Source of the DNA: Burkholderia pyrrocinia
Lineage (GTDB): Bacteria; Pseudomonadota; Gammaproteobacteria; Burkholderiales; Burkholderiaceae
NCBI RefSeq assembly: GCF_001028665.1
Contig: NZ_CP011503.1
Span: forward strand, 1,054,001 to 1,118,000
Reading direction: 5' to 3'
DNA length: 64,000 bases
The notes under the pieces are model-generated. The model made no database searches. It was not told the DNA's origin and saw only the letters and a program-made list of their open reading frames with translations. Shown here one piece after another: positions 1-8,254 of this stretch (position 1 is the first letter of the stretch; each line of letters opens with the position of its first letter). The position numbers and the translations under genes were made by a program.

Positions 1-143
1 GGCGAGGCGGCGGCGTGGCATACGCGTGCCGGGCGCGAAAGATAGCGCAATGCAGCAGGAAAATCAGCGGAAATCTGCGCGCGACTGTGGCGAATTCGCA
101 TCAGCCGGCGGGGGGGACGGCGGGGGGACGAGCGCGCGGGCGC

Positions 144-638
144 TCAGTTTCGGTAGAACGGGGAGAAGTACGGTGAATGCGCAGGCTCTTCCTGCGAGCG
201 GGGTGGCGGCATCGGACGGCCGCCGCGCTCCTCGTTGTAGCGCGCGACGTCGGCACGGATCGAACCGGCGCGCAGCGGCACGTTGCCGCCGCCCGGCGGG
301 CGCGGCATCTGGCGCGCATCGGCGCTGATCGGGCGATACGGGCTTTGCGCGGCGTAATGGCCGTACGACGGCGTCGGCCGCAGCCCCCAGCGGGAACCGT
401 AGCTGCTCATGCCGCCGGCACGTGCACCGGCGGGGGGCGGAAGGCGCCGCCAGACGGGCATGCCACCGGGCCCGCCGCCAGCCGGCTGACCGTACGCGCG
501 CATGTCGCCGCCACCGAAGCCGTGGCCGCCGAACCCATGACCGCCGTGTGGCGGCTGCGCGAGCGCGAGCGGCATCAGCAGCGCGCCGAGCACGCCTGCC
601 ACCCATCGTCCGATCTTCCGTTTCACCCGTTCCGTCAT
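144..638 (-). CDS. Secreted Gly/Pro-rich protein of unknown function
   Basis: The 164-residue product has a basic start, a hydrophobic core and an ALAQP-type cleavage site near residue 28, so it is probably exported. The mature part begins with His-Gly-Phe-Gly repeats (residues 30-45) and is rich in Gly, Pro and Arg. A short more ordered tail contains SIRADVARYNEERGG and ends in aromatic residues. I do not recognise a catalytic motif and assign no function. It is transcribed away from the symporter-like gene starting near 985, with a shared upstream region that holds a perfect inverted repeat. Low-complexity composition makes overprediction possible, but the signal peptide and ordered tail argue for a real gene. 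Confidence 0.6.
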   Translation of the reverse strand: MTERVKRKIGRWVAGVLGALLMPLALAQPPHGGHGFGGHGFGGGDMRAYGQPAGGGPGGMPVWRRLPPPAGARAGGMSSYGSRWGLRPTPSYGHYAAQSPYRPISADARQMPRPPGGGNVPLRAGSIRADVARYNEERGGRPMPPPRSQEEPAHSPYFSPFYRN

Positions 639-759
639 CGTTCAGTGCCCGTCCATGCCTGCCGCCAGCTCCTTTCGGCCGACGCAAGGCTTTCAGCAGT
701 AATTTATGAGCCCCCCGAAACGGTGTCGAGCCCAAAAGTGTTAGGTCGCCGGCATCGGT

Positions 760-774
760 GTAACACCATGTTAC
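760..774. promoter_or_regulatory. Perfect 6-3-6 inverted repeat in a divergent intergenic region
   Basis: GTAACA-CCA-TGTTAC is a perfect dyad. It overlaps a second palindrome GGTGT-A-ACACC at 757-767. It lies between the divergent genes at 638 and about 985, in the only AT-rich part of that gap. It resembles a repressor operator, but no regulator gene is adjacent, so its ligand and target are unknown. Confidence 0.35.
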
Positions 775-984
775 TGCTAGTTTTTTTCACTTCAGGGCGC
801 GAACGTGAAAGAACATTCTTCTGCCGTTTTGCGCATGGCCGGGCGGCCGCGATGGCCGCCATTGCATGCAACGGATTCATCAATCGATTCTCACAATGAA
901 TTTGTGTAGTGAATGACCAACCGGGACAATAGCGCCATCCGCGCGCGCGACGCGCGCCTCCGTCGTTTCCGAAGCGAGTTCCCG

Positions 985-2019
985 ATGGCCCGTCCCCGTT
1001 TTCTTCCCGACAACTTCACGCTCGCGCTCGTCGGCACCGTCGTGCTTGCGAGCTTCCTGCCCTGCCGCGGCCCGGCCGCCCACGCGTTCAACTGGGCGAC
1101 CAACATCGCCGTCGGCCTGCTGTTCTTCCTGCATGGCGCGAAGCTGTCGCGCGAGGCGGTGGTCGCCGGCGCGACCCACTGGCGGCTGCACACGGTCGTG
1201 CTGCTCAGCACGTTCGCGCTGTTCCCGCTGCTCGGCCTCGCGCTGAAACCCGTGCTGCAGCCGCTCGTCACGCCGACGCTTTATGCGGGCGTGCTGTTCC
1301 TGTGCACGCTGCCGTCGACGGTCCAGTCGTCGATCGCGTTCACGTCGATCGCGAAGGGCAACGTGCCGGCCGCCGTGTGCGCGGCATCCGCGTCGAGCCT
1401 GCTCGGGATCTTCGTCACGCCGGCGCTCGTCGGGCTGATGATCACGTCGCAGTCGGCCGCTGCCGCGTCGCCGTGGAGCACGGTCGGCAGCATCGTGATG
1501 CAACTGCTCGTGCCGTTCATCGCCGGCCAGTTGCTGCGGCCCGTGATCGGCGGCTGGATCGAACGCAACCGCGGCGTGCTGCGCTTCGTCGACCAGGGCT
1601 CGATCCTGCTCGTCGTCTACGTCGCGTTCAGCGAGGCCGTCAACGAAGGCCTGTGGCACCAGATCCCGGCGCGCGCGCTCGGCGGCCTGCTGGTCGTCAA
1701 CCTCGTGCTGCTCGTGATCGCGCTGCTGCTGACCGCGTTCGTCAGCAAGCGACTCGGCTTCAACCGGGCCGACCGGATCACGATCATCTTCTGCGGGTCG
1801 AAGAAGAGCCTCGCGGCCGGCGTGCCGATGGCGAAGGTGATCTTCTCGGCGAACGCGGTCGGCGCGATCGTGCTGCCGCTGATGCTGTTCCACCAGATCC
1901 AGTTGATGGCGTGCGCGGCGCTCGCGCAGCGCTGGGGCGCGCGCGACACGAGCGGCGAGCGCGACGGGCAGGACGGCTCGACGGCGGCACCCGGCGCGCT
2001 GAGCGCGGGCAAGCGCTGA
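985..2019 (+). CDS. Bile acid:sodium symporter family (SBF/YfeH-like) transporter
   Basis: The product is an inner-membrane protein of about 344 residues with nine or ten hydrophobic segments. It begins with the RPRFLPDNFTLAL motif seen at the N-terminus of YfeH-like members of the SBF superfamily. The segments GVLFLCTLPSTVQSS and FCGSKKSLAAGVPMA match conserved family blocks, the latter being the polar substrate/Na+ region. These proteins are predicted to import organic anions with sodium, but the substrate cannot be read from sequence. I chose the ATG at 985 because homologues start with this motif. An in-frame ATG at 913 would add 24 charged residues and has no better ribosome binding site. 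Confidence 0.8.
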   Translation: MARPRFLPDNFTLALVGTVVLASFLPCRGPAAHAFNWATNIAVGLLFFLHGAKLSREAVVAGATHWRLHTVVLLSTFALFPLLGLALKPVLQPLVTPTLYAGVLFLCTLPSTVQSSIAFTSIAKGNVPAAVCAASASSLLGIFVTPALVGLMITSQSAAAASPWSTVGSIVMQLLVPFIAGQLLRPVIGGWIERNRGVLRFVDQGSILLVVYVAFSEAVNEGLWHQIPARALGGLLVVNLVLLVIALLLTAFVSKRLGFNRADRITIIFCGSKKSLAAGVPMAKVIFSANAVGAIVLPLMLFHQIQLMACAALAQRWGARDTSGERDGQDGSTAAPGALSAGKR

Positions 2020-2224
2020 CGGGGACGGTGGCGGGACGGTCACCGGGTGGTGGCCGCCTTCCGCCTTCCGCTTCCCGCCTCACGCTTCCCGCCCGCCAAA
2101 CGCGCACCGATGCGCGCCCGACGCGATGCACCATCAGCGCCCATCGCGTCATGAAATCTTCATTCAATTCCCCGCGAGCGGTGCCGTTAAGCCGAACGTC
2201 CCGTCGATTCGGCTGCCCTCGCCC

Positions 2225-4066
2225 ATGCCCGCGCTCCACTCCGACTCCGCTGCCGCCAGCACCGCGCGCCTGATCGCGGATCGCGCGCTCGCGGCCGTTT
2301 TCCAGCCGATCGTCGATCTCGGGTCGGGGACGGTCGTCGGCTACGAAGGTCTGATACGCGGCCCGCGCGGCACCGACCTCGAGGCGCCCGCCGCGCTGTT
2401 CGCGCAGGCCGCGCGCGAAGGCGCGACCATCGCGCTCGAACAGGCCGCCGCGCTCACCTGCCTCGACGCGTTCGCGGCGCTCGACTGCGACGGCAAGCTG
2501 TTCCTCAATTTCAGCGCCGGCACGATCCTGCAGCTCGCCAGCGAACGCGAGCGCGCGCGCCAGTTTCTCGGCCGCGCGCGGATCGGCGCCGAGCGCATCG
2601 TGATCGAGCTGACCGAGCAGAACGCGATACCGGATGTCGCGCACATCGGGCCGGCGGTCGCGTCGCTGCGTGACGCCGGCATCCAGTTCGCACTCGACGA
2701 CTACGGCACCGCGAACGCGAGCATGAGCCTGTGGCTGCGCCTGCGTCCGGACGTCGTGAAGATCGACCGCTTCTTCATCCACGACATCGCGCGCGACCCG
2801 CTCAAGTTCGAGGCCGTGAAGGCGATGCAGCACTTCGCGCAGGCGAGCGGCGCGCAACTGATCGCGGAAGGCATCGAGAACGAGTGCGACCTGATCGTCG
2901 TGCGCGACATGGGGATCTGCTGCGTGCAGGGCTTCCTGCTCGGCCGGCCGGACGCGCAGCCGTCACGGGTTGTCGCGCCGGCCGCGCGCGATGCGATCCG
3001 CGCGCCGCACATCGCGGTGTTTCCCGGCGCGACGCGCACCGTGCGGCCGGCCGGCACGATCGCCGCGAAGATGCTCGTCCCCGCGCCGCCGCTGCCGCGC
3101 AACGCGACCAGCAACGACGTGCTCGACCTGTTCAACCGGATGCCCGACCTGCACGCGGTCGCGCTCGTCGAACGCGGGCGGCCGGTCGCGCTCGTGAATC
3201 GCCGCGGCTTCATCGATCGCTTCGCGCTGCCGTATCACCGCGAGGTGTTCGGTAAGAAGCCGTGCCTGCAGTTCGCGAACGATGCGCCGCTGATGATCGA
3301 CAACGCGACGACGTTCGAGCAGCTCGCGATGCTGCTCGCGAGCCACGACCAGCGCTATCTCGCGGACGGCTTCGTGATCACCGAACACGGCCGCTACGTC
3401 GGGCTCGGCACCGGCGAGAGCCTCGTGCGCGCGGTGACCGAGATGCGCATCGAAGCCGCGCGCTACGCGAACCCGCTGACGTTCCTGCCCGGCAACATTC
3501 CGATCAGCGCGCATATCGACCGCCTGCTCCAGCGCGACGCCGGCTTTCATGCGTGCTACGTCGACCTGAACCAGTTCAAGCCGTTCAACGACCAGTACGG
3601 CTACTGGCAGGGCGACGAGGTGCTGAAGTTCGCCGCGACGGTGCTGGCCGGCGTGTGCGACCCGCAGCGCGACTTTCTCGGACACGTCGGCGGCGACGAT
3701 TTCCTCGTGCTGTTCCAGCGCGACGACTGGCACGTGCGCGCGACCGACGCGATCGCGCACTTCAACGAAGGCGCGCAGCGCTTCTACACGCAGGCCGACC
3801 GGCAGGCAGGCGGGCTGCGCGGCGAGGACCGCCACGGCAACCCGGCGTTCTTCGGCTTCGTGACGATGGCGATCGGCGCGGTCGGCGTGCCGGCCGGCGC
3901 ACACGGCGCGGAGCGTTACGGCAGCGACGAGATCGCGTCGGTCGCGGCGCTCGCGAAGCGGCGCGCGAAACAGCGCCCGGGCGGGCTCGCGGTCGTCGAT
4001 CTCGATGCGGGCCGCGCCGCGCTGCGCAATCGCGGCGAACCGCCGGCCGTGGCGGCGGTGGACTGA
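2225..4066 (+). CDS. EAL-CBS-GGDEF cyclic-di-GMP signalling protein
   Basis: This cytoplasmic protein of about 613 residues has an N-terminal EAL domain (about residues 15-260), a CBS-like pair (about 300-420) and a C-terminal GGDEF domain (about 430-600). In the EAL domain the key residues are kept: YEGLIRG in place of EAL, FLNFS, ELTEQN, LDDYG, VVKIDRF, AEGIE and VQGF, so phosphodiesterase activity is plausible. The cyclase signature near residue 490 reads HVGGDDF rather than RxGGDEF, so cyclase activity is doubtful and the domain may only bind nucleotide. The CBS pair suggests control by adenine nucleotides. An ATG at 2126 would add 33 residues of no family character; the start at 2225 sits just before the conserved domain. 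Confidence 0.88.
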   Translation: MPALHSDSAAASTARLIADRALAAVFQPIVDLGSGTVVGYEGLIRGPRGTDLEAPAALFAQAAREGATIALEQAAALTCLDAFAALDCDGKLFLNFSAGTILQLASERERARQFLGRARIGAERIVIELTEQNAIPDVAHIGPAVASLRDAGIQFALDDYGTANASMSLWLRLRPDVVKIDRFFIHDIARDPLKFEAVKAMQHFAQASGAQLIAEGIENECDLIVVRDMGICCVQGFLLGRPDAQPSRVVAPAARDAIRAPHIAVFPGATRTVRPAGTIAAKMLVPAPPLPRNATSNDVLDLFNRMPDLHAVALVERGRPVALVNRRGFIDRFALPYHREVFGKKPCLQFANDAPLMIDNATTFEQLAMLLASHDQRYLADGFVITEHGRYVGLGTGESLVRAVTEMRIEAARYANPLTFLPGNIPISAHIDRLLQRDAGFHACYVDLNQFKPFNDQYGYWQGDEVLKFAATVLAGVCDPQRDFLGHVGGDDFLVLFQRDDWHVRATDAIAHFNEGAQRFYTQADRQAGGLRGEDRHGNPAFFGFVTMAIGAVGVPAGAHGAERYGSDEIASVAALAKRRAKQRPGGLAVVDLDAGRAALRNRGEPPAVAAVD

Positions 4067-4465
4067 ACGGCGGGCAGCCGTCGAACGCGGATAAGGCTGT
4101 GCTCCGTGCAACGGGGACGGCCGTCCGCCCGTCAACCGGCCGAATCGTTGCACATCGGCTTCGGAAGCCCGGCGCCCGCGCGGGCCACCGGGCACCGTGC
4201 GCGGACGCGTTCGACGCAGTCCGCTGACGCAGCCCGCTTTCCTGCCTCTTCCCGCCCCTTTCCCGCCAGCCGCCCGCGCCGCCAGGCACCCGCACGACCA
4301 CCTTGCCTTTTTCGCGTTTTGTTTAGTATTTTTAGTAACGTCGTTTTCGCAGATTAGCGCCTAAAAACCCACTATTCCCGGGTATTCCCCGGCTATCCGG
4401 CCCGAATTCCGCGAAGCGTTTTACTATACAATCGCTTTCACCCTAAACAAACCGGACCCCGAACG
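4067..4465. other. Gene-free gap upstream of the sugar operon
   Basis: The first 230 bases are GC-rich and show no coding sign. The last 150 are AT-rich and hold the likely operon promoter, with a -10-like TATACA at 4425-4430. A GCGAAGCG / CGCTTTC imperfect dyad flanks that element and could be the operator for the LacI-type protein that follows. No convincing -35 element or terminator was found. Confidence 0.4.
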
Positions 4466-5488
4466 ATGGGCACCACCATTCGCGATGTCGCGCGGGCGGC
4501 AGAGGTCTCGATCGGCACCGTCTCCCGCGCGCTGAAAAACCAGCCGGGCCTGTCGGAAGCAACGCGTGCGCGCATCGTCGAGATCGCACAGCAGCTCGGC
4601 TACGATTCCGCGCAGTTGCGGCCGCGCATCCGCCGGCTCACCTTCCTGCTGCACCGCCAGCACAACCGCTTTCCCGCGAGCCCGTTCTTCTCGCACGTGC
4701 TGCACGGCGTCGAGGACGCGTGCCGTGAGCGCGGCATCGTGCCGACGCTGCTGACGGTCGGCCCGAACGACGACGTGCTGCGCCAGATGCGCCCGCACGC
4801 GCCCGACGCGATCGCGGTCGCCGGCTTCATCGAGCCCGAGACGATCGAGGCGCTCGCCGCAACCGGCCGGCCGCTGGTGCTGATCGACCTGTGGGCGCCC
4901 GGGCTGCGCTCGGTCAACATCGACAACGCGACGGGCGCGGCGCTCGCGATGCGCCACCTGCTCGCCACCGGCCGCTCGCGGATCGCGTTCATCGGCGGCT
5001 CGCCCGCGCACTACAGCATCGCGCAGCGCGCGATCGGCTACCGGCGCGCGTTCTTCGAGGCCGGGCGGCTGTTCGATCCCGCGTACGAAATGACGATCGA
5101 CGCGGGGCTCGACCCGGACACGGGCGCCGCGCGCGCGATGGAGCAGTTGCTCGACGCACCGGGCCCGCGCCCCGACGCCGTCTTCGCGTACAACGACGCG
5201 GCCGCGCTGGCCGCGCAGCGCGTGTGCACCGCGCGCGGCCTGCGGATTCCGGACGACATCGCGATCGTCGGCTTCGACAACATCCCGGCCGCCGCGCACG
5301 CGAGCCCGCCGCTCACGACGCTCGCGGTCGACAAGGAAGCGCTCGGCCGCCGCGGCGTCGAGCTGCTGCTCGCCGAAGCGCCCGAGCGCACCGAGATTTC
5401 CCTGCCCGTCGAGCTGATCGTGCGGGCCAGCAGCCAGCCCGCCGGCTCCCCGGCACTCGATACCGCCACGGTCACCGAAGAATCATGA
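4466..5488 (+). CDS. LacI-family transcriptional repressor of the sugar operon
   Basis: The 340-residue protein starts with a LacI helix-turn-helix (TIRDVARAAEVSIGTVSRAL, residues 4-23), followed by the hinge and a periplasmic-binding-protein-like effector domain. The block IAIVGFDNIPAAAHASPPLTTLAVD is the typical C-terminal LacI signature. The stop codon overlaps the ATG of the isomerase gene (ATGA), so the regulator is co-transcribed with the enzymes and probably represses its own operon. The effector is likely the sugar or a phosphorylated product, but this cannot be seen directly. Confidence 0.92.
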   Translation: MGTTIRDVARAAEVSIGTVSRALKNQPGLSEATRARIVEIAQQLGYDSAQLRPRIRRLTFLLHRQHNRFPASPFFSHVLHGVEDACRERGIVPTLLTVGPNDDVLRQMRPHAPDAIAVAGFIEPETIEALAATGRPLVLIDLWAPGLRSVNIDNATGAALAMRHLLATGRSRIAFIGGSPAHYSIAQRAIGYRRAFFEAGRLFDPAYEMTIDAGLDPDTGAARAMEQLLDAPGPRPDAVFAYNDAAALAAQRVCTARGLRIPDDIAIVGFDNIPAAAHASPPLTTLAVDKEALGRRGVELLLAEAPERTEISLPVELIVRASSQPAGSPALDTATVTEES

Positions 5489-6765
5489 ACATGCCCCCGG
5501 TCCAACCCTGTACGGCCGCGCCGGCCGCCCATACGCAAGCCGCGCCGTTCGTCGCGAGCTTCCGCGATCCGTCGTTCCTGCTGTCGCACGTCGAGGACAC
5601 GCTGCGCTTCTACGCGACGAACGCGTTCGACCCGACGGGCGGCTTCTACCACTACTTCCGCGACGACGGCAGCATCTACAACCGCACGTCGCGCCACCTC
5701 GTCAGCACCTGCCGGTTCGTCTTCAACTACGCGATGGCGTACCGGCATTTCGGCGATCCGCGTCACCTCGACTATGCGCGCCACGGGCTGCGCTTCCTGC
5801 GCGACGCGCACTGGGACGACGAACTGCAGGGCTACGACTGGGAACTCGACTGGCGCGACGGCGCGAAGCGCGCGACGCTCGACGCCACGCGCCACTGCTA
5901 CGGGCTCGCGTTCGTGCTGCTCGCGGCCGCGCACGCGACGATGGCCGGCATCGACGAAGCACGCCCGCTGATCGCGGCGACCTACGAGCTGGCCGAGCAC
6001 CGCTTCTGGGATCCGGCCGCGGGCCTGTATGCGGACGACGCGACGCCGAACTGGATCGTGTCGTCGTACCGCGGCCAGAACGCGAACATGCACATGACGG
6101 AGGCGCTGCTCGCGGCCTATGAGGCGACCGGCCACCTCACGTACCTCGATCGCGCGGAAAAGCTCGCAAGCCACATCACGCAGCGCCAGGCCGCGCTGTC
6201 GGGCGGGCTCGTGTGGGAGCACTACCATGCGGACTGGTCGGTCGACTGGGACTACAACAAGGAAGACAGCTCGAACATCTTCCGTCCGTGGGGCTTCCAG
6301 CCCGGACACCAGACCGAATGGGCGAAGCTGCTGCTGATCCTCGAGCGGCACCGCCCGCTCGACTGGCTCGTGCCGCGCGCGGCCGAGCTGTTCGACGCGG
6401 CGCTCACGCATGCATGGGACGCCGATCACGGCGGCCTGTACTACGGCTTCGGCCCCGACTTCACGATCTGCGACCACAACAAGTACTTCTGGGTGCAGGC
6501 GGAAACCTTCGCGGCAGCGGCGATGCTCGGCGCGCGCACCGGCAGCGAGCGCTTCTGGGACTGGTACGACGAGATCTGGCGCTATAGCTGGGCGCACTTC
6601 GTCGATCACCGCTACGGCGCGTGGTACCGGATCCTCACCTGCGACAACCGCAAGTACAGCGACGAGAAGAGCCCGGCCGGCAAGACCGACTATCACACGA
6701 TGGGCGCGTGCTACGACGTGCTCGCGACCCTTGCGCGCACGGCGCGCAGCGAGCCGACTCAATGA
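5485..6765 (+). CDS. AGE-family epimerase/isomerase, probable mannose isomerase
   Basis: The 426-residue protein matches the N-acylglucosamine 2-epimerase/YihS fold, an (alpha/alpha)6 barrel. Conserved family blocks include GGFYHYF near the N-terminus, RHCYGLAFVLLAAA, NANMHMTEALLAA, GFQPGHQTEWAKLLL and DYHTMGACYDVL, which carry the His and Arg/Glu residues of the active site. Members interconvert mannose and fructose, glucose and mannose or N-acylated sugars. The downstream PfkB kinase favours mannose to fructose. The start codon overlaps the LacI stop and the end lies three bases from the kinase start region, so the three genes form one transcription unit. No sugar transporter is present in the unit. 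Confidence 0.85.
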   Translation: MNMPPVQPCTAAPAAHTQAAPFVASFRDPSFLLSHVEDTLRFYATNAFDPTGGFYHYFRDDGSIYNRTSRHLVSTCRFVFNYAMAYRHFGDPRHLDYARHGLRFLRDAHWDDELQGYDWELDWRDGAKRATLDATRHCYGLAFVLLAAAHATMAGIDEARPLIAATYELAEHRFWDPAAGLYADDATPNWIVSSYRGQNANMHMTEALLAAYEATGHLTYLDRAEKLASHITQRQAALSGGLVWEHYHADWSVDWDYNKEDSSNIFRPWGFQPGHQTEWAKLLLILERHRPLDWLVPRAAELFDAALTHAWDADHGGLYYGFGPDFTICDHNKYFWVQAETFAAAAMLGARTGSERFWDWYDEIWRYSWAHFVDHRYGAWYRILTCDNRKYSDEKSPAGKTDYHTMGACYDVLATLARTARSEPTQ

Positions 6766-7670
6766 GCGGCGGCACGTTTCCGGCTTTCGTATCGGCGGGC
6801 GACATCCTGACCGACATGGTGCGCGCGGGCGATGCGCAGTGGACGTCGGTGCCGGGCGGCGCCGGCTGGAACGTCGCACGTGCGGTCGCGCGGCTCGGTG
6901 TGCCGAGCGCGCTCGCGGGCTCGATCGGCGAGGACTGCTTCTCCGACGTGCTGTGGCGCACGAGCGAAGCGGCCGGGCTCGACCTGCGCTTCCTGCAGCG
7001 CGTCGCACGGCCGCCGCTGCTCGCGATCGTCCACGAGACGCGCCCGCCCGCGTACTTCTTCATCGGCGAAGCGAGCGCCGATCTCGCGTTCGATCCCGCG
7101 CGGCTGCCGGCCGGCTGGACCGGCCACGTGAAATGGGCGCATTTCGGCTGCATCAGCCTCGTGCGCGAACCGCTCGCGGGCACGCTGGCCGCGCTCGCGG
7201 CCGACCTTCACGCGCGCGGCGTGAAGATCAGCTTCGACCCGAACGTCCGCAACCTGATGACGGCCGCGTACCGGCCGACGCTGGAGAAGATGGCCGCCCT
7301 CGCCGACCTGATCAAGGTGTCCGACGAGGACCTGCGGCACCTGTTCGGCGGCGACGGCCCCGACGCGGTCGCGGCGGTGCGCGCGCTGAACCCGCGCGCG
7401 GCCGTGCTCGTCACGCGCGGCGCGCAGGCGGCGACGCTCTACGCGGACGGCGACGTGCACGAGGCCAGCCCGCCGCGCGTCGAGGTGGCCGACACCGTCG
7501 GCGCGGGCGACGCGTCGATCGGCGGCATGCTGTTCAGCCTGATGGCCGCGCCGCAGCGATCGTGGCGCGAGCATCTCGCGTTCGCGCTGGCGGCGGGCGC
7601 CGCCGCATGCCGGCACACGGGCGCGCACGCGCCGACGCTCGACGAGGTCATCGCGCTGATCGAGGGCTGA
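6762..7670 (+). CDS. PfkB-family carbohydrate kinase, probable fructokinase
   Basis: The 302-residue product has the ribokinase/PfkB fold. The N-terminal GGAGWNVARAVARLG is PfkB signature 1, and VEVADTVGAGDASIGGMLF near residue 250 is signature 2 with the catalytic Asp in GAGD. Such kinases phosphorylate fructose or related sugars with ATP in the cytoplasm. The gene overlaps the isomerase stop codon (ATGA), so the pair would convert mannose to fructose-6-phosphate in two steps. Substrate assignment is inferred from context; 2-keto-3-deoxy sugars are an alternative. Confidence 0.87.
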   Translation: MSGGTFPAFVSAGDILTDMVRAGDAQWTSVPGGAGWNVARAVARLGVPSALAGSIGEDCFSDVLWRTSEAAGLDLRFLQRVARPPLLAIVHETRPPAYFFIGEASADLAFDPARLPAGWTGHVKWAHFGCISLVREPLAGTLAALAADLHARGVKISFDPNVRNLMTAAYRPTLEKMAALADLIKVSDEDLRHLFGGDGPDAVAAVRALNPRAAVLVTRGAQAATLYADGDVHEASPPRVEVADTVGAGDASIGGMLFSLMAAPQRSWREHLAFALAAGAAACRHTGAHAPTLDEVIALIEG

Positions 7671-7703
7671 TCGAAGGTTGATCGAACGCTGACCGGGCGC
7701 CGC

Positions 7704-7737
7704 GACCGGACACCGTGACCGGACACCGTTCGGTCAC
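7704..7737. repeat. 13-bp tandem repeat with hairpin after the sugar operon
   Basis: GACCGGACACCGT is present twice in a row at 7704-7716 and 7717-7729. GTGACCG (7715-7721) and CGGTCAC (7731-7737) can form a 7-bp stem with a 9-base loop. It follows the kinase stop codon by about 35 bases and may act in transcription termination, although there is no T-run. Confidence 0.4.
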
Positions 7738-7805
7738 CGATAAGCCGCGCTGTACATGCTGCGCCGCAGTGCTACGATGAAGTGTCCTTTTGCGGGAGAG
7801 GCACG

Positions 7806-8027
7806 ATGGACACCAACACGTTCACGAAAGGCATCTACACGGCCAAGGCGCATACCCAGCATTCGGCCAACGGGCAGTACCAGGGTTACGTGATCCTCGC
7901 ACGGGACGACGGGGACGACACCGAGAACATGCGCTACGACGTCCACTCGACGAGCCCCAGCGAGGAAGAAGCGTTCGACGAGGCAAAGGCGCTCGCGCAC
8001 CGGATCCTCGGCGAGATCGAGCTGTAA
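7806..8027 (+). CDS. Small acidic protein, unknown function
   Basis: The 73-residue soluble protein is acidic and has no signal peptide. A strand-like N-terminal half (GQYQGYVILARDD) is followed by an acidic helix, EEEAFDEAKALAHRILGEIE. This pattern (GY.I segment, then a helix ending in an A..W/A.ID-like tail) loosely recalls the small protein at 16397-16615. I do not recognise the family and assign no function. A GGGAGAG ribosome binding site lies seven bases before the ATG, which supports this start over the upstream in-frame ATG at 7782. Confidence 0.72.
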   Translation: MDTNTFTKGIYTAKAHTQHSANGQYQGYVILARDDGDDTENMRYDVHSTSPSEEEAFDEAKALAHRILGEIEL

Positions 8028-8052
8028 CGCGCACCGCCCTTTCCGGCGCGGC

Positions 8053-8247
8053 TCAGAGCAGCCGCGCCACCATCGATACCAGCATCGTCAGCACCAGCGT
8101 CGACATGAACGGGAACGGGTAGCGCCGTCCGCCGAGCGTCAGCGTGACGTCGCCCGGCATCCGCCCGATGCCGAGCTTGCCGAGCCACGGCCAGCAGCGC
8201 GTCAGGATCATCACCGCGACGAACGACGCCATCAGCCAGCGCAGCAT
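8053..8247 (-). CDS. DUF2905 small membrane protein
   Basis: The 64-residue protein has two hydrophobic helices separated by the block LGKLGIGRMPGDVTLTLGGRRYPFPF, which is characteristic of DUF2905. Members are short inner-membrane proteins of unknown role. The gene lies seven bases downstream of the methyltransferase gene on the same strand, so the two are probably co-transcribed. Confidence 0.85.
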   Translation of the reverse strand: MLRWLMASFVAVMILTRCWPWLGKLGIGRMPGDVTLTLGGRRYPFPFMSTLVLTMLVSMVARLL

Positions 8248-8254
8248 GCCGGCC

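Noticed and set aside
880..2043. Long minus-strand reading frame opposite the symporter-like gene
   Set aside because: Its composition is Arg/Ala/Asp-rich with no domain, and it mirrors the real gene. High GC leaves antisense frames open; many similar frames across the window were discarded for the same reason.
4106..4357. Plus-strand frame in the gap before the LacI gene
   Set aside because: Low-complexity Arg/Pro sequence with no ribosome binding site; it runs into the AT-rich promoter zone.
4411..4441. A defined LacI operator at the sugar operon promoter
   Set aside because: GCGAAGCG and CGCTTTC flank the -10-like element but the dyad is imperfect and lacks the central CG typical of the family, so it is mentioned only within the gap entry.
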